Assembly (NCBI GenBank): GCA_045535235.1
Contig: JAZSLG010000003.1
Coordinates: 1 to 18,433 of the forward strand
Reading direction: 5' to 3'
Length of the DNA stretch: 18,433 bases
Source of the DNA: Stercoripulliclostridium_A sp045535235
GTDB lineage: Bacteria > Bacillota > Clostridia > Christensenellales > DTU072
Each line of letters starts with the position of its first letter. Position 1 is the first letter of the stretch. Shown piece after piece: positions 6,567-14,085 of the stretch. A model generated the notes under the pieces. That model had not been told where the DNA came from, did no database searches, and saw only the letters and a program-made list of their open reading frames with translations. The translations under genes were made by a program, and so were the position numbers.

Positions 6567-6592
6567 GTGGTTGCGAGTGGTTAAAAATGGTG
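6567..6592 (+). promoter_or_regulatory. Putative MraZ operator: three GTGG-type boxes at 10-bp steps
   Basis: GTGGTT (6567-6572), GTGGTT (6577-6582) and ATGGTG (6587-6592) are spaced exactly 10 bases apart. They cover the -35 and the spacer of the mraZ promoter. MraZ is known to bind direct repeats of a TGG-containing box on one face of DNA upstream of mraZ (TGGGN boxes in E. coli, AAAGTG-type in Mycoplasma). The first box here reads AAAGTGG. Position and spacing fit autorepression of the dcw operon. Confidence 0.75.
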
Positions 6593-6599
6593 GTAGAAT
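6571..6599 (+). promoter_or_regulatory. Promoter of the mraZ-led dcw operon
   Basis: TTGCGA (6571-6576) and TAGAAT (6594-6599) are separated by 17 bases, with TGG before the -10 giving an extended form (TGGTAGAAT). The mraZ ATG is about 30 bases downstream of the -10. The promoter overlaps the three putative MraZ boxes. Confidence 0.75.
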
Positions 6600-6629
6600 A
6601 TTAGTAGGATAGAAGGAGAGGTTTGAGCG

Positions 6630-7067
6630 ATGGCTTCATTTTACGGCGAGTACAACTTAATGCTTGATGGAAAAAATCGTATGCGATTGCCTGCGAAGTA
6701 TCGTTCCATGCTCCAAGAAGGTTACTTCATCCTTAACGGCGCCAATGGTTGCTTGTGGGTTATGGATAGTGAGAGATTTAATTCTCTTACCGCCAAGTTT
6801 GAATACGTTCCATTTAGCGACATTGAGGCAAGAAAGGCTATAACCAAAATAATGACCAGCGTTATCGAGCCCGAAGAAGACGCTCAAGGCAGATTCGTTC
6901 TTCCAGTAAAGGCAAAAGCTTATGCAAGCATTACCAAAAACATAGTAGTAGCAGGGGCTTTCGACCACGTGGAAATTTGGGCAGAAGAAAGATACGCCGA
7001 ACTCGGTTATAGCGAATCCAAAGACTTTAACGAAATGCTACAAGCACTCAAGGGATACGGCATCTAA
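6630..7067 (+). CDS. mraZ: Transcriptional regulator MraZ
   Basis: A 145-residue protein with two SpoVT/AbrB-like halves, the MraZ arrangement. Each half has the DxxxR signature: DGKNR in the first (near residue 13) and DAQGR in the second. MraZ forms a ring oligomer and represses the division and cell-wall cluster that it heads. AAGGAGAGG (6613-6621) is a strong ribosome site eight bases before the ATG. It is the first gene of the cluster; rsmH begins one base after its stop. The GTGG boxes just upstream are its likely binding site. Length and motifs are normal. Confidence 0.96.
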   Translation: MASFYGEYNLMLDGKNRMRLPAKYRSMLQEGYFILNGANGCLWVMDSERFNSLTAKFEYVPFSDIEARKAITKIMTSVIEPEEDAQGRFVLPVKAKAYASITKNIVVAGAFDHVEIWAEERYAELGYSESKDFNEMLQALKGYGI

Positions 7068-7068
7068 T

Positions 7069-8001
7069 ATGGAATTCAAACACATATCGGTAATGTATAA
7101 CGAGTGCATAGAGGGACTTAGCATTAATCCCGAAGGCATCTACGTAGACGGCACTCTCGGCGGAGCAGGACACTCAAAAGGAATTCTAAATAGACTTACT
7201 ACGGGTAGACTAATTTGTAACGACTTGGACACAAACGCAATCGAGAATGCAAAAGTAGTATTAAAAGAGCAACTTGAAAAAGTCACTTTCCTACATGACG
7301 ATTACAAAAACCTTATATATAATCTAGACGAAATGGGTATAGATAAGGTGGATGGCATACTACTGGATTTGGGCGTCTCATCACCGCAGATAGATGACCC
7401 AAACAGAGGATTTAGCTACTCCAAGCCGGCTCCTCTCGATATGAGAATGGACACCGAGCAAGAGCTGGATGCAAAGGCTGTTATCAACAGCTACTCCGAG
7501 GAAGAACTTGCAAAAATCTTCTTTGAGTACGGTGAAGATAAACTCTCCAGGAAGATTGCAAGAGCGATAGTAAGGGAAAGGGAAAAGGAAGAAATTACCA
7601 CTACCGATAGGCTCGCCGATATCATAGAGAGATGCTATCCCGCAGGATACCGTTTCAAACACGGACATCCCGCAAAGCGAGTATTCCAAGCGGTTAGGAT
7701 AGAGGTAAACGGAGAGCTGGAAGGCTTGTACGACTTTATCTATAACGTTGCACTCCGGTTAAAGGTAGGGGGAAGAATGGCGGTAATCACCTTCCATTCG
7801 TTAGAAGACAGAATTGTAAAGAACGCTTTTAACGAATTGGAAAAGGATTGCATTTGTGACAAACGACTTCCCGTGTGCGTATGTAACAAACGTCAAGAAG
7901 TCAAAATCATTACCAAAAAACCAATAGTCGCAAGTGAGGAAGAATTAAAGAATAACAAGAGAGCGGAAAGCGCAAAACTAAGAATAATCGAAAGAGTATA
8001 A
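7069..8001 (+). CDS. rsmH: 16S rRNA (cytosine-1402-N4)-methyltransferase RsmH
   Basis: A 310-residue SAM-dependent enzyme (MraW) that N4-methylates C1402 in the decoding centre of 16S rRNA. It begins with HISVM near the N terminus. The SAM-binding loop DGTLGGAGHS spans residues 27-36, with ND-D after it. Further family blocks are LDLGVSSPQID, RGFSYSKPAPLDMRMD, HPAKRVFQAVRIEVNGEL and ITFHSLEDRIVK. The cysteine-rich CICDKRLPVCVCNKR near the C terminus is also typical. The ATG comes one base after the mraZ stop with only a weak ribosome site, so translation is probably coupled. Confidence 0.97.
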   Translation: MEFKHISVMYNECIEGLSINPEGIYVDGTLGGAGHSKGILNRLTTGRLICNDLDTNAIENAKVVLKEQLEKVTFLHDDYKNLIYNLDEMGIDKVDGILLDLGVSSPQIDDPNRGFSYSKPAPLDMRMDTEQELDAKAVINSYSEEELAKIFFEYGEDKLSRKIARAIVREREKEEITTTDRLADIIERCYPAGYRFKHGHPAKRVFQAVRIEVNGELEGLYDFIYNVALRLKVGGRMAVITFHSLEDRIVKNAFNELEKDCICDKRLPVCVCNKRQEVKIITKKPIVASEEELKNNKRAESAKLRIIERV

Positions 8002-8013
8002 AGGAGTTATAAC

Positions 8014-8625
8014 ATGGTTACTTTAAGAAGAGACGTAGCAGTACAATCTAACAATCGCGTTTTTGATAGAGTGGATAGGGAAAGCCTTACCGACTACGAC
8101 GTATTCATGCGCGAAAAACGTATGGGCGAATTAAATCGTTCCTCTTCCGCTTGCGCTCAAGCAATTACCAGAAACTCTTTTGATTTTAACGATTATACCT
8201 ATTTTAGTTGCCCGCAAGTCACCGTAGTAGAGCCTAAAGTTGAAGAAATGGACTCCTATGATGCCTATATGAGAGCTCAATTACACCGTCAAAGCGGTGA
8301 GGAAAGAGTACTTACCGAGAGCGAGTTTTATACCTCCAAATACGCTTCCAGCGTAGCTAAGGAAAGCGTTAGCGCAACCGTTAAAGCCTCTAAAGGCGTT
8401 AAAAAAGGTCTTACAAAGTTCGGCAAGATTTTCGTTAGCGTCTACGTTCTTATTATGGTAGCAATTGCATCTACTATATTAGCCATCAATCTTGGCTCAG
8501 GCGAAAGCGTTAAGACAAAGGCAAGCGCAGGCGCAAACGACGGCATTAGCGCCCTTGCTATGGAGTTTGAAGGTGAAGAAGGTAACTGGTTTGACGATAT
8601 GTGCGACTCCATTTCTAACAAATAA
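8014..8625 (+). CDS. Single-pass membrane protein in the ftsL position, unrecognised
   Basis: A 203-residue protein with a good ribosome site (AGGAG at 8002-8006, seven bases before ATG), between rsmH and the septal PBP, where ftsL normally sits. I do not recognise the sequence. A hydrophilic, probably cytoplasmic region of about 135 residues comes first, then a basic stretch (KGVKKGLTKFGK) and one membrane helix (about 139-160). A short outer tail of some 40 residues ends in the acidic EFEGEEGNWFDDMCDS. Two copies of a short motif occur before the helix: YDVFMR (28-33) and YDAYMR (82-87). FtsL usually has a short inside part and a long outer coiled coil; here the proportions are reversed and no heptad pattern is evident. 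It may be a replaced or highly diverged FtsL, or a distinct divisome factor. Confidence 0.82.
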   Translation: MVTLRRDVAVQSNNRVFDRVDRESLTDYDVFMREKRMGELNRSSSACAQAITRNSFDFNDYTYFSCPQVTVVEPKVEEMDSYDAYMRAQLHRQSGEERVLTESEFYTSKYASSVAKESVSATVKASKGVKKGLTKFGKIFVSVYVLIMVAIASTILAINLGSGESVKTKASAGANDGISALAMEFEGEEGNWFDDMCDSISNK

Positions 8626-8645
8626 CCTTTCGCTCCCCAAAATAT

Positions 8646-8656
8646 AAGGAGCAAAC
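8646..8656 (+). promoter_or_regulatory. Ribosome site that places the PBP start at an AUA codon
   Basis: AAGGAG (8646-8651) is followed by five bases and then ATA (8657-8659). The reading frame is open from 8648. No ATG, GTG or TTG occurs in frame near this site; the first is a TTG at 8708, 56 bases beyond the AAGGAG and inside the membrane helix. Confidence 0.65.
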
Positions 8657-10333
8657 ATAAATAAAATAACTAATTATCGACAAAAGAAGAGATTATCGGC
8701 AATAGCTTTGCTGGTAATCTTTTTATTTGTAGCGGTTTTTTTCAAACTGCTTTCCGTAACCTCTCTAAAAGGAGAGGAATTGCAAGCAAAGGCTCTGGAA
8801 CAATGGTATCGTGACTTACCCATAGTTGCCGAACGTGGGGAGATACTGGATGCAAACGGCGTGGTTATCGCCGACTCCGTTACCACCTATACCGTCTACG
8901 TCAGACCCGTTGACTGTTCTAATAAAACGGTTACGGCAAAAGTATTGGCGGAGTGTTTGGAATTAAAGTACGAAAGCATTGTGGAAAAACTTGATTCAAA
9001 GCGCTCGGAAATCGCAATAAAAAAGGGTGTGGATAAACAAACGGTACTAAAAATCGTAAATAGCGGAGTTAGTGGCGTCTATATTTCACAAACCATCGAG
9101 AGGGTGTACCCTTACGGCGATTTCCTAACCCAAGTAATGGGATTTACCAACGTCGACTGTGCGGGACAAACCGGGTTGGAAAAATATTATAATTCCTATC
9201 TAACCGGGCAGAATGGTTACGCCTACACCCCCTCGGATTTGGTAGGCAGAAAACTCAAAAAGGGTGTTACCTACTATAAAGAGGGAGTCAAGGGCGCTAA
9301 TATGCGTCTTAGCGTTATAAAGGAAATACAGGATAGCGTGGAAAACGCAGTGGAAAACTGCGCTTTTAATACCAAAGCCAAATCGGTTAGCGCTATCGTT
9401 ATGGAGTGCGATACCGGTGCGATAAAAGGTATTGCTATCACTCCCTCCTTCGACCTAAACGAAGTACCACGCGATAACGTGGCGGAACTCATGGCTCTAA
9501 CGCGAATTAATTTGGTCTCCGACGTATTTGAGCCGGGCTCAACTTTCAAGATGGTTACCGCATCATTGGGAATAGATTCGGGTAAAATTACCACTTCGTA
9601 TCGCTCCTATTGTAACGGCGCACTCGTCGTGGACGGACAACGTATCAAATGTTGGCGTACCATAGGCCACGGCTCGCAGTCTTTTACCGAGGGTGTCGCC
9701 AGCAGTTGTAACTGTTTATTTATGAATATTGCACTCACCCTCGGCGTAGATTATTTCTATGACGGAATAGAGAAATTTGGGCTTACTAAAAAGACGGGCG
9801 TTGATATTAGTGGCGAGGCAAGCGGACTAACCATTAATAGGGAAAAGGTAAAAAACGTCGACTTGGCTCGCATTGGTTTTGGTCAAGCAATAGCCGTTAC
9901 TCCCCTTGAGCTTATTACCGCTTGTAACGCCGTTATAAATGGTGGAAACCTCGTCACTCCACATATTTGCGAGAGTATTACCGATATTAACGGCAACCTT
10001 CTTTATCAAAATAATTCCACGCCCAAAAGAGGAATTATAAAGGAAAGTACTTCCAAGATTATGCGTGAAACTTTGGAGCAAGTAGTTTTGGTCGGCTCCG
10101 GTAAAGGCGCGCAAGTAGAGGGAATTAGGGTCGGCGGTAAAACGGGTACCGCACAAAAATATGAAAACGGAGCGATTGCACGCGGTAAATACGTATCTAC
10201 CTTTATTGGCTTTGCGCCCGTGGAAAACCCAAAATATATTGCGCTAATCGTCGTTGACGAACCTGTCGGCGCCTATTACGGCGGTCTGGTAGCCGCACCA
10301 TACGTAGGACAAATATTCAAGAGTATTTTCTAA
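8657..10333 (+). CDS. ftsI: Class B penicillin-binding protein, septal transpeptidase (FtsI/SpoVD family)
   Basis: A membrane-anchored D,D-transpeptidase that crosslinks septal peptidoglycan with the FtsW polymerase. From 8657 it has 558 residues: a basic N terminus (NKITNYRQKKRLS), one membrane helix (about 16-38), the class B pedestal with VAERGEILDANG, and the transpeptidase domain. The active-site set is complete: SxxK with Ser295 and Lys298 (PGSTFK), SxN at 350-352 (SCN) and KTG at 495-497 (GGKTGTAQK). No PASTA domain follows, unlike many Bacillota PBP2B and SpoVD proteins. I place the start at an ATA codon after a perfect AAGGAG; starting at TTG 8708 would cut off the charged N terminus and part of the helix. 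Sequence alone does not separate FtsI from the sporulation version SpoVD. Confidence 0.93.
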   Translation: MNKITNYRQKKRLSAIALLVIFLFVAVFFKLLSVTSLKGEELQAKALEQWYRDLPIVAERGEILDANGVVIADSVTTYTVYVRPVDCSNKTVTAKVLAECLELKYESIVEKLDSKRSEIAIKKGVDKQTVLKIVNSGVSGVYISQTIERVYPYGDFLTQVMGFTNVDCAGQTGLEKYYNSYLTGQNGYAYTPSDLVGRKLKKGVTYYKEGVKGANMRLSVIKEIQDSVENAVENCAFNTKAKSVSAIVMECDTGAIKGIAITPSFDLNEVPRDNVAELMALTRINLVSDVFEPGSTFKMVTASLGIDSGKITTSYRSYCNGALVVDGQRIKCWRTIGHGSQSFTEGVASSCNCLFMNIALTLGVDYFYDGIEKFGLTKKTGVDISGEASGLTINREKVKNVDLARIGFGQAIAVTPLELITACNAVINGGNLVTPHICESITDINGNLLYQNNSTPKRGIIKESTSKIMRETLEQVVLVGSGKGAQVEGIRVGGKTGTAQKYENGAIARGKYVSTFIGFAPVENPKYIALIVVDEPVGAYYGGLVAAPYVGQIFKSIF

Positions 10334-10343
10334 AGGAGTGGTC

Positions 10344-11792
10344 ATGTTACTAGGCGAATTAATAGCGGGCGTTCCCGTTAAAGAGGTTGTAAATTACGAC
10401 GAAAACGTGGAGGTTTCTCACCTTACCTTGTCATCTACTAATTGCGAAAAAGGTAGTATGTTTTTTGCGGTAAGGGGGTACTCTCACGACGGCTCAAACT
10501 ATATTTCCGACGTCGAGCTTAAGGGCGCCGTCGCGGTAGTTACCGAGTGCGCGCTAAAATGCTCCATCGTTCAAATCATAGTTCCCGACGTCCGTTTGGC
10601 AATGTCGCTTATTGCATCAAACTTTAATTATAAAGCCCATGAAGAGTTAAAAATAATTGGCGTAACCGGTACCAACGGTAAAACTACGGTTACCAAAATG
10701 ATTGCCGAGGTCTTAAAGGAAGGCGGTAAAAGGGTGGCTACCATAGGAACTCTCGGCGTATTTATGAACGGCGTTAAAACACATTCCACGTTAACGACTC
10801 CCGACCCCATAGATTTACACCGTATTTTTCAGATTGCACGTCTATCGGGGATAGAGTACGTCGTTATGGAAGTAAGCGCTCACGCATTAGAACTAAAAAA
10901 ACTTGCGGGAGTTCGTTTCGAGGTGGTTGCTTTCACCAATTTTACCCAAGACCATCTTGACTTTTTCGGCAATATGGAAAACTATAAAAAGGCAAAAAAG
11001 CTACTGTTTTCCAAGGAATTTTCCTCTTTTCAAGTTATCAACGTGGACGACCCTCTCGGTATAGAGCTAATTAGAGAAACCAAGGTACCCTTCGCTACCT
11101 ATGGCGTTAAAAATCCCAGCGACGTTTTTGCCTTGGATTACGAAACTCGTAGCGGTACTAGGGCGTTAATTAATTGTTTCGACGACGTTTTCGAGTTATA
11201 CACACCCTTTAGCGGTGATTTTAACCTGTATAATACGTTAACTGCAATTACTGTACTCAGACTGCTATCAATCAAGACGGAGACCATTATAAAAGCCTTT
11301 TTTCGCATGGAGGAGATAGAAGGGCGATTTAATATTTTAGGGAATCACAAAAGGGTAATAATAGATTTTGCACACACTCCCGACGGACTAAAAAATCTTT
11401 TGGAAAGCGCAAGGAAGTTGACGGAGGGCAGATTAATAGTGGTATTTGGTTGCGGAGGAAACCGCGACGATAAAAAACGTAGCGTTATGGGGCGTATCGC
11501 CGGTGAACTTGCCGACTTTACCGTAATTACCAGTGATAATCCTCGCGACGAAGACCCCCTTACCATAATTCGACAAATAGAAGAGGGGCATAAGGAGGTT
11601 AGCCACGACTACATTTCCATTATTAACCGTTCCCACGCCATCAACTACGCCGTAACGACGGCTAGTACGAGAGACGTAGTGGTAATTGCAGGAAAGGGTG
11701 CCGAAGATTACGTAGAGGAAAGGGGTGTAAAGCGTCCGTACTCGGACAAACAAGAGGTACTAGAGGTATTCAAACGGTGGAATTATGAATGA
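10344..11792 (+). CDS. murE: UDP-MurNAc-L-Ala-D-Glu ligase MurE, meso-DAP type
   Basis: A 482-residue cytoplasmic Mur ligase that adds the third amino acid of the peptidoglycan stem. The ATP-binding GTNGKTT is at 109-115 (Lys113). The central domain has MEVSAHALE and FTNFTQDHLDFFG. The C-terminal domain has FAHTPDGL and TSDNPRDEDP. DNPR (398-401) is the signature of enzymes that add meso-diaminopimelate. One departure: the usual GKGHE reads GKGAE (450-454). ATG 10344 is preceded by AGGAG (10334-10338) at good spacing; a GTG at 10338 lies on that site and is not the start. It begins 10 bases after the PBP and overlaps mraY by eight bases, leaving no room for the murF often found here. Confidence 0.96.
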   Translation: MLLGELIAGVPVKEVVNYDENVEVSHLTLSSTNCEKGSMFFAVRGYSHDGSNYISDVELKGAVAVVTECALKCSIVQIIVPDVRLAMSLIASNFNYKAHEELKIIGVTGTNGKTTVTKMIAEVLKEGGKRVATIGTLGVFMNGVKTHSTLTTPDPIDLHRIFQIARLSGIEYVVMEVSAHALELKKLAGVRFEVVAFTNFTQDHLDFFGNMENYKKAKKLLFSKEFSSFQVINVDDPLGIELIRETKVPFATYGVKNPSDVFALDYETRSGTRALINCFDDVFELYTPFSGDFNLYNTLTAITVLRLLSIKTETIIKAFFRMEEIEGRFNILGNHKRVIIDFAHTPDGLKNLLESARKLTEGRLIVVFGCGGNRDDKKRSVMGRIAGELADFTVITSDNPRDEDPLTIIRQIEEGHKEVSHDYISIINRSHAINYAVTTASTRDVVVIAGKGAEDYVEERGVKRPYSDKQEVLEVFKRWNYE

Positions 11793-12786
11793 TTTGCAAT
11801 TTTTGGTAATTGGTTTTCTCTCAACCTTTGTCGCGGGAATGTTACTTTCTCCTTTGGTAATATCGATTGCAAGAAAACTAAAAGCCAACCAGTCCATTCT
11901 AAAATACGTGGAGCAACACGACGTTAAAGCGGGTACACCCACCTTTGGTGGGCTTATCTTTTTAGTGGCGGTAAGCATAGTAATAGGGGTATTCGGTGGC
12001 TTCAGATACACTCTTTGTCGCACCGCAACCGTCGTTTTCCTTGCATACGGAGTGATTGGTTTCTTGGACGATTTCATAAAAGTAAGGCTAAAGGACAACA
12101 AGGGGTTAAAGGCATATCAAAAGGTGATTTTTCAGTTTGGCGTAGCCCTCGTTACTGCAATTTTCGCCTTTAGAAATCCCCATATAGGCTCTAAAATCGC
12201 CCTCAATTTTTCTCTTCCCGACTGGGATTTGGGTTATTTTTATATACCCTTTGCAATAATTACTTTTATTGCAATGTCCAACGGCGTTAATCTCACCGAT
12301 GGTTTAGACGGACTTGCGGGAACGACCACCGCTATATACTCGGCAACCTTTTTTGCCATTATACTCTTAGAGTATATCGACGCCGTCGAATATGGTAAAA
12401 CACAGTATGCCTTGGAGTTAAAGTACCTCATGCTACTATCAGTTTCAGTTATAGGCGGTATACTTGCTTTCTTGTGGTTTAACAATCATAAAGCAAAAAT
12501 ATTCATGGGTGACACCGGCTCCCTTGCTCTTGGAGGATATTGTTCGGCTGTTGCTTTGTTTATAAAAAATCCGTTAATAAGTATCCTCGTTGGCATAATG
12601 ATGGTAATTAGTTGCATATCAGTAATAATACAAGTGATAAGCTTCAAGCTCCGCGGTAAGAGGGTGTTACTCATGGCACCTTTCCACCATCATTTGGAGT
12701 TAAAAGGTATAAACGAAAGCAAAATCGTAGGTTACTACGCGATTATCACGCTAATTGCGGGCGTTACCGCATTAACTATAATTTAG
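11785..12786 (+). CDS. mraY: Phospho-MurNAc-pentapeptide transferase MraY
   Basis: A polytopic membrane enzyme of 333 residues that moves phospho-MurNAc-pentapeptide from UDP to undecaprenyl phosphate, giving lipid I. It contains HDVKAGTPTFGGL, the catalytic pair Asp95-Asp96 in GFLDDFIKV, NLTDGLDGLAG (Asp172, Asp175), KAKIFMGDTGS (Asp243) and the HHHLELKG loop. About ten hydrophobic segments are visible, as expected for the family. Its ATG lies inside the end of murE (ATGAATGA), so the two are translationally coupled. No murF intervenes. Confidence 0.97.
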   Translation: MNDLQFLVIGFLSTFVAGMLLSPLVISIARKLKANQSILKYVEQHDVKAGTPTFGGLIFLVAVSIVIGVFGGFRYTLCRTATVVFLAYGVIGFLDDFIKVRLKDNKGLKAYQKVIFQFGVALVTAIFAFRNPHIGSKIALNFSLPDWDLGYFYIPFAIITFIAMSNGVNLTDGLDGLAGTTTAIYSATFFAIILLEYIDAVEYGKTQYALELKYLMLLSVSVIGGILAFLWFNNHKAKIFMGDTGSLALGGYCSAVALFIKNPLISILVGIMMVISCISVIIQVISFKLRGKRVLLMAPFHHHLELKGINESKIVGYYAIITLIAGVTALTII

Positions 12787-12798
12787 GGAGATAACAAC

Positions 12799-14085
12799 AT
12801 GAAAACTGCGTTAGTAATGGGTATACAAGCAAGTGGAATATCGGCGAGCAATTTGCTTTCACGTTTGGGTTACGAGGTACGTCTATACGACGACAAACTG
12901 GAAATCGAAAATAATTATAGGGATAGGGGTGAGGAAATATATGAAAACCTAGACTTAATAGTAGTCTCCCCCTCCATTCCATACGACCATCCCGTTGTAA
13001 GAGAGGCGGAAAGTCGCAATATTAAAGTAATAAGCGAGCTGGAATTGGGAGTTAGAGAACTAAAAAGTACCGTTATTGCGGTAACCGGGACCAACGGTAA
13101 AACTACCACGGTAGATATGTTGGAAAAGGTACTAAAAATAATGGGTAAAAAGGTCAAGACAATGGGGAATATAGGTTATCCCGTTAGCCAAGTAGTGTTA
13201 GATGGCGACGAGCCGGAATACGCAATTATAGAGTGTTCTTCCTTCCAATTGGAACGAACCTATACGCTACATCCTAAGTACGCTCTTTTCCTAAACCTTT
13301 CACCCGACCACATGGACCGCTATAACACCTACGACGATTATTTTAATGCTAAAAAGCGTGTATTCAACATGCAAAACGTCACCGATTACGCCGTACTCAA
13401 TTACGATACAAAACAAATTCGGGAGCTTGCAAAGCATCTACCGGTGACAATAAAGTGGGTTAGTTCCAAGGAGCAAAAAGGCGACGTTACGGTCAAGGAT
13501 AATTATTTTTATCTACTCGGTCAACCTTTAATAAGCACTAGGGAAAGTAGGGCTAGGGGAGAACACAATAGATTTAATATGTCGGCGGTAATGACGGTTG
13601 CAAAGTCGCTTGGCGCAACCAAAGAGCAGTTGTGTACCTTCGTTAGAGAGTATAGAGTATTACCTCACCGCGTGGAGTTCGTAGGAACGGTGGATGGTAT
13701 TAGCTATTTTAACGATAGTAAAGGAACTAATATCGGAGCTTGTCTAAGTGCAATACGTACCGTAGGCGGTAACGTAGGCTTAATTATGGGTGGAAGTGAT
13801 AAAAAAGAGGACTTTTGCGAGTTCTTTGACGAAATTTACGGCAAAGTAAAGTACGTCGCGGTAAGCGGTGCCAACGCCGAAAAGATATTCGGCTCTGCCA
13901 TGAAAGTAGGGTTTACCGATATTAAAATAACCTCTACTTTGGACGACGCGGTAAATCTACTAGCAAACAAAGAGGGAATAGATACCGTACTTTTCTCCCC
14001 CGCAAGCGCAAGCTTCGATAGATATTCCGACTATCAAGAGAGGGGCGAGTATTTTAAGAATAAGGTTTATGCACTTAAAGCGTAA
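12799..14085 (+). CDS. murD: UDP-MurNAc-L-alanine:D-glutamate ligase MurD
   Basis: A 428-residue cytoplasmic ligase that adds D-glutamate to UDP-MurNAc-L-Ala. It begins with a Rossmann-like segment (ALVMGIQASGISASN). ATP site GTNGKTT is at 97-103 (Lys101). GNIGYP, ECSSFQLE, NLSPDHMDRY, HRVEFVG and FNDSKGTN follow, and the C-terminal domain has GGSDKKEDF and SPASASFDRYSDYQERGE. The usual SPACASFD has Ser for Cys here, a conservative change. GGGAG (12785-12789) is the ribosome site, overlapping the end of mraY by two bases. The 3' end overlaps ftsW by 17 bases. Confidence 0.97.
   Translation: MKTALVMGIQASGISASNLLSRLGYEVRLYDDKLEIENNYRDRGEEIYENLDLIVVSPSIPYDHPVVREAESRNIKVISELELGVRELKSTVIAVTGTNGKTTTVDMLEKVLKIMGKKVKTMGNIGYPVSQVVLDGDEPEYAIIECSSFQLERTYTLHPKYALFLNLSPDHMDRYNTYDDYFNAKKRVFNMQNVTDYAVLNYDTKQIRELAKHLPVTIKWVSSKEQKGDVTVKDNYFYLLGQPLISTRESRARGEHNRFNMSAVMTVAKSLGATKEQLCTFVREYRVLPHRVEFVGTVDGISYFNDSKGTNIGACLSAIRTVGGNVGLIMGGSDKKEDFCEFFDEIYGKVKYVAVSGANAEKIFGSAMKVGFTDIKITSTLDDAVNLLANKEGIDTVLFSPASASFDRYSDYQERGEYFKNKVYALKA

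Noticed and set aside
8627..8638. CTTTCGCTCC after the ftsL-slot gene, resembling the tRNA-Gly 3' end
   Set aside because: Only about ten bases match and no repeat continues on either side; likely coincidence.
10338..10343. GTG start for murE
   Set aside because: The G of this GTG is the last base of the AGGAG ribosome site that serves ATG 10344.
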